Of a stretch of DNA of 64,000 nucleotides, positions 49,129 through 58,546 are shown one piece after another. Each line of letters opens with the position of its first letter. Position 1 is the stretch's first letter. Both the position numbers and the translations under genes were made by a program. The notes under the pieces were generated by a model. That model saw only the letters and a list, made by a program, of their open reading frames with translations. It was not told where the DNA came from and made no database searches. This DNA is from Halovenus sp037080055 (lineage in GTDB: Archaea; Halobacteriota; Halobacteria; Halobacteriales; Haloarculaceae): positions 434,001-498,000 of the forward strand of contig NZ_JBAOJI010000002.1 in the NCBI RefSeq assembly GCF_037080055.1, read 5' to 3'.

Positions 49129-51807
49129 GTGGCTCGTTTCGTGAACATCCGCGGCGTCGTCACCGAGGTCGAACAGCCACGCACCGTCAACACGCAGTAC
49201 GGCGAATCGGAACTCTGTGAGCTGACGGTCCGGCCAGACCGTGGCGCTGGCCAGCCGACGACCGTGACGCTGTGGGGCAAGTGGACCGAGACAGCCGAGT
49301 ATCTTGAAGTCGGGATGGAACTGGCCGTCTACGACGCCGACGAACGCGAATACCGCGGGGAGACGCAGTACTCCACCGGCGAGGGAACGATGGTCGTGGT
49401 CGAACCGCAGTTTCTCGTCGACGTGACCGACATCCGCGGGTGGGTGCAGTGCCCACGGATGTACTACCTGAACAAACTCGGCGGCACCGAACTCGCCGAA
49501 CCCGTCGTCAAGGGAACGATCATCCACGAAGTATTCGGCGACCTGCTGCGGGGCATCGACATCGAGAAATCCGTCGAGCGCCGCGTCGAGGAGGCTGGAC
49601 TGGATCTCGGTTTGCTGGGGGCTGATCCCGAGGCAATGCGCGAGACTGCTCGCCAGCACGCCGAGGCCATCGAGGGCTGGCTGCAGCAAGGGACGCTGAC
49701 CGAACGCGACGAGTGGCGCTCCGAGCAACTGCTCGTCTCCGAACGCTACGGACTCAAGGGACGGGCCGACGCCGTCCGCCGCGGCGCGCCGGTCGAACTC
49801 AAGACGGGCAAGAACACCAACCGCGACCCACGATTTCAGGACAAGGTGCAGGCCGCCTGCTACGCGCTCGTTCTCGGCGAGAAACGCGGCGGTGAATTTC
49901 CCGACACCGGAACTCTCCTGTACACGAAAAACGCCGCCGTCGACCGCAACGAGGAGTCGGGTGATCTCTCCCCGGCGAAGGATTTCTCGATCAGTCAGGG
50001 CTTCCTGCAGTTCGTCGTCCGGGCGCGCAACGAACTCGCGGCGATGGAGCACGACATCGACGTGCCGACTGGCTACGAGGCCGACGCCAAGTGCGAGTAC
50101 TGCTTCGAGCAGGACAGTTGCATGGCCATCGCGGGCCGCCTCGGCCAGGAATCGAAAGCAGGCCAGGTCGGCACCGCGGTGCCCGAGGAAGAACAGGAAT
50201 ACTTCGAGCGCTTCTACGAGGCAATCGAGACCGAGCGCCGAGCGATCCATCGGGAGTACGCCAAGTTGTGGGAGCAAAGTCCGGAGGAACGGGCCGACGA
50301 CGACCGCGCGCTGGTCGGCCTCGAACCCACGGAGACGACCGAACTCGACGACGGCCGGTGGGAACTCCGCGCCGAGGGCACCGGCGCAGTCTCGAAGATC
50401 CGTGTCGGTGACCTCGTCCTCGCCAGCGACGGCGACCCAGTGGGAGGCAACGCCGAACTCGCCCGCGTCGAACGACTCGGCGGCGGTAGCGACGAAATCG
50501 TCGTCACCGCGGACGAACCCGTCGAGTTGCGCCGCCTCGACATCTACCCCTCCGAAATCTCCACCGACCGCCTGCTGACGGCGCTGCATGACGGGATCCT
50601 CACCCAGCCGCCGGACTGGAAAGATCCCCTGTTCGAGCGCCGCGATCCCGAATTCGAGGCCGTCGAGGAGACAATCATCGACAACAACGCTGCCCAAGAC
50701 GAGGCGATCCGGAAGGCGGTTGGCGCCGAAGACTTCGCGCTCATTCACGGCCCGCCCGGAACCGGCAAGACCTACACGCTGGCGACGCTCGTCGAGGAAC
50801 TGGTCGACCGCGGCGAACGGGTGCTCGTCTCCGCGTTCACGAATCGCGCGGTCGACAACGCACTCGAAGCGCTCGAAGAGCAGGGCCTGACTGGGATGGT
50901 TCGCGTCGGGACCGAGAGTGGTGTGCGCGAAGATATGCAGTCCTATCGGCTCGATCAATCGGGTGATCCGGAGGCCTGTGCCGAGAAACTGGAAGCCGCC
51001 GATATCGTCGCGGCGACGACGGCGACCTGTGGCTCCCGAGCGCTCCGCACCCAGTCTTTCGACGCGGCGGTCGTCGACGAAGCGGGACAACTCACCGAAC
51101 CCGGGACGCTGGCCGCGGTTGCGCTGGCCGAGAAGTTCGTCCTCGTGGGGGATCACCACCAGCTCCCGCCGGTCGTCCAATCCGAGGCCGATCTGCACGA
51201 ATCGCTCTTTCAGCGCCTGGTCGAGAGCTACCCGGAGGCGGCGACGTTGCTCGACCAGCAGTACCGGATGGCACAGGCGATTCAGGCCTTCCCCTCACAG
51301 GAGTTCTACGACGGACAGTTGCGGCCAGCGACGGGCGAAGTCGCGGCCCAGCGAGTTGAGGATCTACCCGGCGTCTCGCTGTCTGATCTCCCGGAACACC
51401 TGCGAGAGTCAGTCTCCTTCGTCGACCCCGACGGCACACAGCGAGGGAACACGAACCCCGAGGAGGCCAAAGCCGTCGTGGAGACGGTCGGGGCCTTCCG
51501 CCAGGCCGGCGTTCCGGCCGAGGAAATCGGCGTCATCGCGCCCTTCCGGGCACAGGTCGCCGAAATCGGCCAGCGACTGCCGCCCGGTGTCACGGTCGAT
51601 ACGGTCGACCGCTTCCAGGGGTCGAGCAAGGAGGTCATCATCGTTTCCTTCGTCGCGACTGGATCACTCGACGGGCCGATTTTCGAGGACTACCGGCGGA
51701 TGAACGTCGCGCTGACGCGGGCGAAGAAGTCGCTCGTCCTTGTCGGCGATGGCGCTGCGCTGTCGACCGATGACACCTACGGGCGGATGGTCGAGTGGGC
51801 GCGGTAA
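49129..51807 (+). CDS. Dna2-like nuclease-helicase
   Basis: An 892-residue cytoplasmic DNA-processing enzyme. Residues ~1-90 resemble an OB fold (VVTEVEQPRTV...TVTLWGKW). ~95-340 is a Cas4/RecB-type PD-(D/E)XK nuclease: GTIIHEVFGDLL (His), LKGRADAVRRGAPVELKTGKN (Asp and Glu-x-Lys) and four Fe-S cysteines at ~108, 322, 325 and 331 (VQCPRMYYLN, CEYCFEQDSC). ~530-880 is an SF1 helicase: Walker A GPPGTGKT (~542), VVDEAGQL, GDHHQLPPVV, QQYRMAQAI and RFQGSSKEVIIVS. The order matches eukaryal Dna2. It may act in flap or end resection. Start GTG 49129, with GTG 49141 as an alternative. Monocistronic. Confidence 0.92.
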   Translation: MARFVNIRGVVTEVEQPRTVNTQYGESELCELTVRPDRGAGQPTTVTLWGKWTETAEYLEVGMELAVYDADEREYRGETQYSTGEGTMVVVEPQFLVDVTDIRGWVQCPRMYYLNKLGGTELAEPVVKGTIIHEVFGDLLRGIDIEKSVERRVEEAGLDLGLLGADPEAMRETARQHAEAIEGWLQQGTLTERDEWRSEQLLVSERYGLKGRADAVRRGAPVELKTGKNTNRDPRFQDKVQAACYALVLGEKRGGEFPDTGTLLYTKNAAVDRNEESGDLSPAKDFSISQGFLQFVVRARNELAAMEHDIDVPTGYEADAKCEYCFEQDSCMAIAGRLGQESKAGQVGTAVPEEEQEYFERFYEAIETERRAIHREYAKLWEQSPEERADDDRALVGLEPTETTELDDGRWELRAEGTGAVSKIRVGDLVLASDGDPVGGNAELARVERLGGGSDEIVVTADEPVELRRLDIYPSEISTDRLLTALHDGILTQPPDWKDPLFERRDPEFEAVEETIIDNNAAQDEAIRKAVGAEDFALIHGPPGTGKTYTLATLVEELVDRGERVLVSAFTNRAVDNALEALEEQGLTGMVRVGTESGVREDMQSYRLDQSGDPEACAEKLEAADIVAATTATCGSRALRTQSFDAAVVDEAGQLTEPGTLAAVALAEKFVLVGDHHQLPPVVQSEADLHESLFQRLVESYPEAATLLDQQYRMAQAIQAFPSQEFYDGQLRPATGEVAAQRVEDLPGVSLSDLPEHLRESVSFVDPDGTQRGNTNPEEAKAVVETVGAFRQAGVPAEEIGVIAPFRAQVAEIGQRLPPGVTVDTVDRFQGSSKEVIIVSFVATGSLDGPIFEDYRRMNVALTRAKKSLVLVGDGAALSTDDTYGRMVEWAR

Positions 51808-51821
51808 TTCTCCGCTCCCGT

Positions 51822-52883
51822 TCAGAAAGAGTCGATGACCGGAATCCCGACTGTGCCGAAGTCGGTCATCGCCTCGAGTTTCTCGTTGACATCGTCGAGT
51901 TCGATGGTCCCGGAGACGACTTCCTCCGGCCGGAGTTTGCCGCCTGCGACCATCCGGAAAATCTCGTCGTAGCGGTTCGGCGGCATTCCGAGCGAGCCGA
52001 TGAACTCGATTTCTTTCATCACCATCGCGTCGGTCGGTAGTCCGACCACCCCCTCCTCTTCCTGTGTCGTGAGCCCGATCTGGATGTGCTGGCCGTGGGT
52101 GCCGAGGCTCAGCACCGAATTACGACAGGTTTCGGCGATACCCAGCGCGTCGACGGAGACGTCCGCGCCGCCGTCGGTGACCGCGTGGACTGCCTCGGGC
52201 ACCTCGTCGGTTTCGCTGGCGTTGACGGTTTCGGCCGCGCCCAGTGACTCGGCTTTGGCGAGTTTCTCGTCGGAGAGGTCGACAGCGACGACGTTCGCGC
52301 CCAGCGCGTCGCCGATGTGGACGGCCGAGAGGCCGACGCCGCCGCAGCCGTGGACGGCCAGCCAGTCTCCAGCCTCGACGTCAGCGCGGTGTGCGAGTGC
52401 GTGAAACGAGGTCATGAACCGACAGCCCAGTCCGGCCATATCGACCGATCCGACACCGTCGGGTAGTTCGACCAGGTTGTGGTCGGCGACCGGAACGTGT
52501 AGCTCCTCGGCGAACGCACCGGGCAGGTCTTCGACGAACCCCAGCGGAGCGCCGTTTTCGCAGGTGTTCGCGTGTCCGTTCCGGCAGAAGTGGCAGTTCC
52601 CGTCGCTGATGTTGAACGGTACTGCGACGTGATCACCCTCGCTGACCCCCTCGACGTCGTCGCCAACCTCGACGACGTGACCCGCCGGCTCGTGGCCGAG
52701 AATTTGACCGGGCTGGGCCTGGATTCCGAGCCAGTCCCAGTCCCCCTGCCAGGCGTGCCAGTCCGACCGACAGACGCCGCAGGCTTCGAGTTCGACGACC
52801 GCTCCGTCCGGTGTTGCCTCCGGTCTGTCGACTTCTGTAATTGAAAGCGGTTCACCGTGTGCTTCGAGGACTGCTGCGCGCAT
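51822..52883 (-). CDS. Zinc-dependent alcohol dehydrogenase (MDR family)
   Basis: A 353-residue medium-chain dehydrogenase, start ATG 52883 (MRAAVLEAHGEPLSITEV), with a TATA box ~25 bp upstream. The catalytic zinc site is CGVCRSDWHAW and ILGHEPAGHVVEVG. The structural zinc motif reads ISDGNCHFCRNGHANTCENG, with Asp instead of the first Cys, a variant that can still bind zinc. The Rossmann motif is VHGCGGVGLSAVHIGDALGANVVAVDLS. Family members oxidise alcohols or related compounds with NAD(P). Divergent from a universal stress protein gene, sharing a ~180-bp promoter region. Confidence 0.93.
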   Translation of the reverse strand: MRAAVLEAHGEPLSITEVDRPEATPDGAVVELEACGVCRSDWHAWQGDWDWLGIQAQPGQILGHEPAGHVVEVGDDVEGVSEGDHVAVPFNISDGNCHFCRNGHANTCENGAPLGFVEDLPGAFAEELHVPVADHNLVELPDGVGSVDMAGLGCRFMTSFHALAHRADVEAGDWLAVHGCGGVGLSAVHIGDALGANVVAVDLSDEKLAKAESLGAAETVNASETDEVPEAVHAVTDGGADVSVDALGIAETCRNSVLSLGTHGQHIQIGLTTQEEEGVVGLPTDAMVMKEIEFIGSLGMPPNRYDEIFRMVAGGKLRPEEVVSGTIELDDVNEKLEAMTDFGTVGIPVIDSF

Positions 52884-53061
52884 GTCAAAGTATGATGAAG
52901 TCAATGGATAAAAATGTGGGTCATGTTTACACTCATCAACAACTCTACTTCTCGGGGGCTGCTGTGGGGGGACCTCGCGCTGGGTCCGTCCGCGATGGTT
53001 TGGTTCCAGGGCGCTCGAAAGCAGAGGTATATTTTTTATGCTGGGCGGCCGAGAACCAGGT

Positions 53062-53460
53062 ATGACACGCGTCTTGTTGTCCATCGACGAAGATGAATCC
53101 CGAGCAAAATCACAGGCAGAGACGGTTCTCGATCTCTTCGGTACCGACGACCTCTCGGTCGACTTACTCCACGTCTTCGAGGAGAATCCGGAGGGCGCAA
53201 CAGCCCAGCAACTCGGCTCCGTCCGCCGCGCACGCGAAATCCTCCAAGAGGCGGGTGTTGACGTAACGATCCAGGGCGAAGGCGGCGACCCTGCCCAACT
53301 GATCGTCGATCACGCCGATGATATCGATGCCGATGCGATCGCTATCGCCGGCCGCAAACGCTCACCGACAGGCAAGGTTGTCTTCGGGAGCGTCACGCAG
53401 GATGTCATTCTTAACACCGAGCGCTCCGTTCTCGTCTGCAGCCCGCACGAGGACATGTAG
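53062..53460 (+). CDS. Universal stress protein (UspA family)
   Basis: A 132-residue single USP domain. Start ATG 53062 (MTRVLLSIDEDESRAKSQAE) follows a TATA box (GTATATTTTTT, ~53027-53037) at the leaderless distance. Features are VDLLHVFEENPEG, the helix-strand pattern to AREILQEAGVDVTIQGEGGDPAQLI, and AIAIAGRKRSPTGKVVFGSVTQDVI. That last segment is an ATP-type GRKRSPTGKVVFGSVT loop (G-x2-G-x9-G-S/T), so it is likely the ATP-binding type. Induced under stress in relatives; molecular role unknown. Confidence 0.95.
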   Translation: MTRVLLSIDEDESRAKSQAETVLDLFGTDDLSVDLLHVFEENPEGATAQQLGSVRRAREILQEAGVDVTIQGEGGDPAQLIVDHADDIDADAIAIAGRKRSPTGKVVFGSVTQDVILNTERSVLVCSPHEDM

Positions 53461-53469
53461 GCCGGGGTT

Positions 53470-53679
53470 TTACTCCGGACCGTCGTCGACCGCACCGCAC
53501 GCGGTGCATTTCGGCGCGCCGGCTTCGGGGTCGTACTCCAGGTTGCCCTCGCCGCACTCCGGACAGGGCAAGTAGTTGACGGAATCGCCGTACTGAGCGA
53601 CCTCCGTCGGGTTCATTTCGGCGTTGCTCTTGCCCGTCCGAAAGCGGCCCCGCAGGTAGTTCAACAACTTCGAGAGCAT
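53470..53679 (-). CDS. Small zinc-ribbon protein
   Basis: A 69-residue protein: a basic helical N-terminus (MLSKLLNYLRGRFRTGKSNAE) then a zinc ribbon CPECGEGNLEYDPEAGAPKCTACG (Cys ~39, 42, 58, 61). Typical of small haloarchaeal zinc proteins; function unknown. It is convergent with the UspA gene by 9 bp and lies 44 bp downstream of the Lhr-type helicase on the opposite end; each probably has its own promoter. Confidence 0.82.
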   Translation of the reverse strand: MLSKLLNYLRGRFRTGKSNAEMNPTEVAQYGDSVNYLPCPECGEGNLEYDPEAGAPKCTACGAVDDGPE

Positions 53680-53723
53680 TCACACACATCTGAGGGATCT
53701 GTCGCAGTAAAGCTGTCGCGGGC

Positions 53724-56483
53724 CTACGGCTCTGCCTCGGTCGTCCCCTCGATTTCCTCCAGCACGCGCTGGTGGAATTCCTGCAGGACCTCCGACTCGT
53801 CCTCGGCGAGCACCACGTCCGAGGCCATCAGCGTCGCCAGCCCAAAGGCCTTCGGCGACGGTGACTCGACGCGGGTCGTCTCCACACTGACCGCGCCGGC
53901 CTGAATATCCGACAGCACCGACTCGATGCCCGCGATGTTGAGTTTGTCTTCCAATATCTCCCGATAGGTCTCGTCGATGACCGCGAAGTCCTCAAGATCC
54001 TCAGCGAAACCCAACAGCATCTCGCTTGAAACCTGCTGCTCACTGGCTGACTTCTCGTAGCCCTTGTACCGCTTGAGGATCATCAGCGCCCGCGTCGCGT
54101 TGATCCGGAAATAGCGCTGGAGCAGGTCCGTCCCGTCGAGACTCGCTCGCAGATCCGCCCGGGCTTCCGCCGGATCCAGCCCTTCGACGATGCCCGTGAT
54201 ATCGACCTTGCGGTTCAACGGCAAAGAGACCGTAAATCCGTGATCCGCGACTGCCACCTTGACGTTGGCGTTGGCTTCCTGCGCACAGTGGTAGGCAAGT
54301 AATCGAGAGAAGCCGTCGTTGAACCGCCGCCCGTAGTTCGAGTGGACGTAGTAGTGGCGTTCGTACTCGTTGTGATCTAACTCCTCTTCGATTACCAGCC
54401 GCCCGTCGGTGCTCACGCTCTTCGTCCCCGTGTAGCGGATCTGTTCGTCGAACATCCGCGTGATGGCCTGCACGCTGTGCTCGTCCAGCGGGAACTGCCG
54501 CAACCAGACCCTCACTTCTGATTTTCCGCCGTCGAGCAGCCGGTCGCACAACTCGCCCTGGAAGGCAAGAATTTCTTGGCCGAGATCGTAGGAGAGTGGA
54601 AGTCGTTCCGAGAACCACGAGGGCACGGTCGGGCGGGCGCTCGTCCGGTCGACGTAGACTTTCGACCCGCGGCGGTAGCTGTACTCGAAGTTCTGGCCGC
54701 CGAGGACGAACACGTCGCCGGATTCGAGCGTGTCGAGATACGACTCGTCGAGTTGCCCGACCCACTCGTCGCCCGAGCGGGTGAACACGTCGCACGTGAA
54801 GGAGTCGGGAATCGTCCCGATGTTGGTCATGTAGATGACCCGAGCGAGACGGCCACGTTTGCCGATCAGTGGCTCCCCGACATCGAACTCGTCGTAGTGA
54901 AATTCGCCGTCCGGTGGATCGTTTTCGTCCCGCCAGATCTTCGCGTAGACGTTCTTGTCCTCCATGCCGTCGTAGGAGGCGGTGAGATACCGGCAGAGTT
55001 GTTCCCACTCGTCGTCGCCGTAATTGCGGTACGGATAAGCGCGTTCGAGGATCTCTCGAATCTCGGCTTCAGGGCGGGGACCGTTGATCGCCATGCCGTA
55101 GACGTGCTGGGTGGCCACGTCTTGGGCGTTCTCGGGGACGAACACGCGGTCGACGAATCCCTCTTCGGCCTTCTTGAGCATGACCGCGCACTCGATCAGT
55201 TCGTCTCGGTCCAGCGCGAACACCCGGCCGGTGACGATCTCGCCGAGTTGGTGGCCTGCTCGTCCCACTCGCTGGAGCAAGGCGGCGACGGATTTCGGCG
55301 AGCCGACTTGCACGACCAGATCGAGTTCGGGCATGTCGATACCCAGTTCGAGGGATGTCGAGGTCGTCACCACGTCGAGTTCGCCGGCCTTGAGTTTGGA
55401 TTCGATCTCCTGGCGGCGCTCTTTCGAGAGGCTGCCGTGGTGACAGCCGGAGTTGTCCTCGTCGTAGCCATCGAAACGCTCGCGGAGGTTGTGCAGGACG
55501 CGCTCCGCCCCTGAGCGCGTGTTTGTGAAGACGAGCGTGTTGGTGTGGTCTTTGATGAGTTCGTCCAACTCCTTGTAGAAGCGGTCGTTGACGACCCCCG
55601 CCGACGTGTTGATGAGGTCGTCGGTCGGACAGCGCAACTCCATGTCGAAATCCCGGACGAAGCGCGTGTCGACGATTTCGTACTCGCGGGGCTGGCGGTC
55701 TTCTGGATCGGCCTCATCCTCGTCAGTTCTGTCAGACTCGTAGCCGACCAGAAACTCGGCGATGGTATCCAGCGGTTCGACCGTCGCCGAACAGCCGATC
55801 CGCGTGGGTGAGTTGTTCGCGAGCGCTTCGAGTCGCTCCAGCGAGACGGACAGATGTGTCCCGCGTTTGTTCTCCGCGAGACTGTGAATCTCGTCGACGA
55901 TGACGTACTCGACCGTTCGGAGTTTCTCTCTGAATTTCGGTGAGTTGAGCAATATCGCGAGCGTTTCGGGGGTGGTGTTGAGAATATGCGGCGTCGTTTC
56001 GAGCATCGCCTGTCGCTCGCTGTCGCTCGTGTCGCCGTGGCGAATCGCGTGGCGAATCTCCACGTCTTCGCCGCGCTCGTCCAGTTTCTCGGTGATGCCG
56101 TCGAGGGGCACTTCGAGATTCCGGTGGATGTCGTTTGCCAGCGATTTCAGCGGAGAAATATACAGACAGTAGACGCTGTTTTCCAGTCCTTCGGACTGAT
56201 CACGGCGGAACAGTTCGTTGATGATGCTACAGAAAGATGACAAAGTTTTGCCGCTGCCCGTCGGCGAGCAGACCAGCGTGTTCGTCCCCTCGTGGATCAG
56301 TGGGATCGCTTCCTTCTGTGGTGGGGTGAAGAAGCCGCCGTTCTCGGGGACGAACTCGCCGAACTCCTCGATCCACCACTCCTGGACGACCGGTTCGAGC
56401 GAATCGAGCACGTGCTCGTCGTCGACCGGCACGGCCTCGGGGTCGAACGGCACATCGTCGGCGAGACGATCGATCGCTCCCAT
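53724..56483 (-). CDS. lhr: Lhr-type superfamily 2 DNA/RNA helicase
   Basis: A 919-residue ATP-dependent helicase, start ATG 56483 (MGAIDRLADDVPFDPEAV). Walker A is CSPTGSGKTLSSFCSI (~70-85), preceded by the Q-motif FFTPPQKEAIPLIHEG. Motif Ia is YISPLKSLANDIHRNL, motif II VIVDEIHSLAENKRG and motif III GCSATVEP. The RecA2 domain holds NTLVFTNTRSGAERV, VTTSTSLELGIDMPELDLV and QRVGRAGHQLGE. The ~350-residue C-terminal region is the winged-helix/beta-barrel extension of the Lhr core (FVLGGQNFEYSYRRGSKVYV, FGLATLM). It probably functions in DNA repair or replication restart. Longer upstream in-frame sequence overlaps the hydrolase gene and is rejected. Confidence 0.95.
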   Translation of the reverse strand: MGAIDRLADDVPFDPEAVPVDDEHVLDSLEPVVQEWWIEEFGEFVPENGGFFTPPQKEAIPLIHEGTNTLVCSPTGSGKTLSSFCSIINELFRRDQSEGLENSVYCLYISPLKSLANDIHRNLEVPLDGITEKLDERGEDVEIRHAIRHGDTSDSERQAMLETTPHILNTTPETLAILLNSPKFREKLRTVEYVIVDEIHSLAENKRGTHLSVSLERLEALANNSPTRIGCSATVEPLDTIAEFLVGYESDRTDEDEADPEDRQPREYEIVDTRFVRDFDMELRCPTDDLINTSAGVVNDRFYKELDELIKDHTNTLVFTNTRSGAERVLHNLRERFDGYDEDNSGCHHGSLSKERRQEIESKLKAGELDVVTTSTSLELGIDMPELDLVVQVGSPKSVAALLQRVGRAGHQLGEIVTGRVFALDRDELIECAVMLKKAEEGFVDRVFVPENAQDVATQHVYGMAINGPRPEAEIREILERAYPYRNYGDDEWEQLCRYLTASYDGMEDKNVYAKIWRDENDPPDGEFHYDEFDVGEPLIGKRGRLARVIYMTNIGTIPDSFTCDVFTRSGDEWVGQLDESYLDTLESGDVFVLGGQNFEYSYRRGSKVYVDRTSARPTVPSWFSERLPLSYDLGQEILAFQGELCDRLLDGGKSEVRVWLRQFPLDEHSVQAITRMFDEQIRYTGTKSVSTDGRLVIEEELDHNEYERHYYVHSNYGRRFNDGFSRLLAYHCAQEANANVKVAVADHGFTVSLPLNRKVDITGIVEGLDPAEARADLRASLDGTDLLQRYFRINATRALMILKRYKGYEKSASEQQVSSEMLLGFAEDLEDFAVIDETYREILEDKLNIAGIESVLSDIQAGAVSVETTRVESPSPKAFGLATLMASDVVLAEDESEVLQEFHQRVLEEIEGTTEAEP

Positions 56484-56588
56484 CCTATCTGGGTGTAGGA
56501 CCGCACCCTCTTGTCGGTTGCGCGGACGAATCATCTCCGGACTCGCTCCTAACGGGTTGTTCAAGACAATCCACCCACAACTGCGACC

Positions 56589-57356
56589 ATGGAAACGGTC
56601 ACATCTGCGGACGGAACGACCATCGCCTACGACCGCACCAGCGACGGACCGCCGGTTATCGGATTGCACGGCACCGGCGTTCGCCGGACGATGTGGTCGC
56701 TGCTCGCTGGACAGTTCGACGACGGAACGCTGCTCGCGCCCGACCGGCGCGGCCGCGGCGACAGCGGCGACACCGCACCCTACGACTTCCAGCGGGAAGT
56801 CGAGGACGTGCAAGCGCTCGTCGAAGCCTGCGAGCGCGAACCAGTCCTGTTCGGGAGTTCCTTCGGCGGCCTGCTCTCGATGGAAGCCGCGCCGTCTGTC
56901 GACATCGCCGGCCTCGCGCTGTACGAACCACCGCTGCCGCAGGCGACAATCGACGAGCGGGATACGCCACAGCGGAGCCTCGCCGATCAGACCGCCGAGT
57001 TGATCGACGCTGGCGATCCGGAGGAAGCCGCTCGGACGTTTTTCACCCAGGCGACCGGAGCGGAGTCGGTCGAACACTGGCCGATCTGGCCGGAGTGTGT
57101 CGAGTTCGCGCAGACGATTCCCCGGGAATGCCGGATCGTCGAAGCGTTCGAGTTGTCGACTGTGCCGACCGAATACCCGACGCTTCTCTTTACTGGGTCG
57201 GAGAGCCCTGAGTATCTGCAGGCGGGTATCGACGAACTGGCCGAGCGGATTCCAGACAGTACCGTCGTAACACTCGACGGCGCCGGCCACGCTGGCGTCG
57301 CGACCGCTCCGGGACAGGTCGCCGAGCATCTGGCTTCGTTCGTGCAGCAGATCTGA
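56589..57356 (+). CDS. Alpha/beta hydrolase
   Basis: A 255-residue alpha/beta-hydrolase. The oxyanion region is VIGLHGTGVRRTMWSLLAGQ (~23-42). The nucleophile elbow is PVLFGSSFGGLLSMEA with Ser ~91. The acid is probably Asp/Glu in TLLFTGSESPEY (~195-206) and the catalytic His is in LDGAGHAGVATAPGQ (~231-245). All three elements are present. Likely an esterase or related hydrolase; substrate unknown. It is divergent from the Lhr-type helicase across ~105 bp; nothing suggests a functional link. Confidence 0.92.
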   Translation: METVTSADGTTIAYDRTSDGPPVIGLHGTGVRRTMWSLLAGQFDDGTLLAPDRRGRGDSGDTAPYDFQREVEDVQALVEACEREPVLFGSSFGGLLSMEAAPSVDIAGLALYEPPLPQATIDERDTPQRSLADQTAELIDAGDPEEAARTFFTQATGAESVEHWPIWPECVEFAQTIPRECRIVEAFELSTVPTEYPTLLFTGSESPEYLQAGIDELAERIPDSTVVTLDGAGHAGVATAPGQVAEHLASFVQQI

Positions 57357-57419
57357 CGTGCCCCAGTCTGTCGCCAGAGAAGCTGAATATATATGCCGAT
57401 TCACACCGTACGCAGTGAC

Positions 57420-57959
57420 GTGTTCCGAGACCGCCGCGCAGTCTCGCCCGTAATTTCGGTCATTCTCATGGTCGCCGTCGTTGTTGTGCTCGCAGCAACC
57501 ACTTCTGTCTTCGTCCTAGGACTGGGCGAGAGTGTCAATGACCCGGGCCCGACCGTGGCACAGTCGAGCGGGGAGTTTGCCCCTCAGGATGGGTTCGACG
57601 GTGGCATCGTGAACATCACTCACCAGGCGGGTGACACTGTCTCGACCTCGGCACTCGAAATCGCGGTCACTGCTGAATGCGAGGGTGGGCAAAAACGAGG
57701 GCGACTGGTGGACCTCCCTGTAACCAGCGGCAACGCCATCAGTGATGATCAGATCGAGGGCGCGAATATTCTCGATCAGTTGTCACTGAACCGCTATGGC
57801 GGCGGGGCACTACTGGACTCCGAGTACAGCGCCGGTGAGACGCTTCTCTTTCGCATTCCGAAGAGTAAATGCGAACTCACGTCTGGCAGCGAGGTCACCG
57901 TTCGCGTCGTCCATACCCCCTCAGAAGGCGTTATCATCGACCGAACGCTAACTGCGTAG
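57420..57959 (+). CDS. Type IV pilin-like protein
   Basis: A 179-residue archaeal pilin/archaellin-like protein. I start at GTG 57420 (VFRDRRAVSPVISVILMVAVVVVLAATTSVFV), the typical haloarchaeal pilin start. The in-frame ATG at 57393 sits within the TATA region (GAATATATATG, 57384-57394), which points to a start further downstream. The prepilin-peptidase-like site (RRAVSPVI) and the single hydrophobic stretch are normal. The rest (~35-179) is a beta-rich extracellular domain with no Cys pairs I can place except two at ~94 and ~151. Surface adhesion or an archaellum-like filament component. Confidence 0.85.
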   Translation: MFRDRRAVSPVISVILMVAVVVVLAATTSVFVLGLGESVNDPGPTVAQSSGEFAPQDGFDGGIVNITHQAGDTVSTSALEIAVTAECEGGQKRGRLVDLPVTSGNAISDDQIEGANILDQLSLNRYGGGALLDSEYSAGETLLFRIPKSKCELTSGSEVTVRVVHTPSEGVIIDRTLTA

Positions 57960-58012
57960 CAACCATCGACAAGGGAGAGGCTACATATCCCGGGAGTGCG
58001 TAGGGCCTGCTA

Positions 58013-58540
58013 ATGGAGACAGCCCTCGACGCATTGCCCGGCCGGCCGATGTCAGCCGAGGATATCGCGGCGCTGAACAACGCCGCCACAGTGCGCGTGA
58101 TCCCCTACACATGGCTCGGCGAACAGGTCATCGCCGCGCTGCTTCTGTACGACGAACGCCGCGCCGAGGACGACCGAGCGGTCGGTGCCGACGCTCGCGT
58201 CACCGACACTGAACCCGAGGACGACGAGGACGAGAATCCCTTCGGCGGCCGTGACGACAGCATCGGGACTGTCGAGGTGATCGGCGACGAAAGCGGCGGC
58301 TCGCAATCGCAGCAACCGGCGACCGAACGCGTCGACGAGGATGCGGACGACGACCTGCGTGTCTACGCAGTCGGCTACGACGACGACGAAGCGTCGTGGG
58401 TTGTCATCGCCGAAATCGACCCGGACTCGGAGTTCACCGACGCCGAACCGCCGATCCGCGAGTGGGCCCGCGAATCGTATCACGAGGCGATTTTCGAGCG
58501 ACTGGCGATCGGTCCCTCGGAGTACGAACTCACCGAGTGA
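58013..58540 (+). CDS. Unknown acidic protein with two small domains
   Basis: A 175-residue protein: an N-terminal ~50-residue folded part (AEDIAALNNAATVRVIPYTWLGEQVIAALLLYDER), an acidic disordered linker (~55-108), and a C-terminal ~65-residue beta-alpha part (DLRVYAVGYDDDEASWVVIAEIDPD, IREWARESYHEAIFERLA). No motif is recognised. ATG at 58013; a TATA-like CTACATATCC (~57981-57990) lies ~25 bp upstream. Its end lies 6 bp from the convergent STT3-like gene. Function unknown. Confidence 0.75.
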   Translation: METALDALPGRPMSAEDIAALNNAATVRVIPYTWLGEQVIAALLLYDERRAEDDRAVGADARVTDTEPEDDEDENPFGGRDDSIGTVEVIGDESGGSQSQQPATERVDEDADDDLRVYAVGYDDDEASWVVIAEIDPDSEFTDAEPPIREWARESYHEAIFERLAIGPSEYELTE

Positions 58541-58546
58541 GCGTCT

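Noticed and set aside
49012..51198. 728-codon minus-strand frame antisense to the Dna2-like gene
   Set aside because: Antisense shadow of a confidently identified gene with no family pattern.
56484..57404. N-terminal extension of the Lhr-type helicase frame
   Set aside because: It overlaps the alpha/beta hydrolase gene on the other strand, and its composition is Arg/Gly-rich with no helicase or other motif. ATG 56483 gives the normal start.
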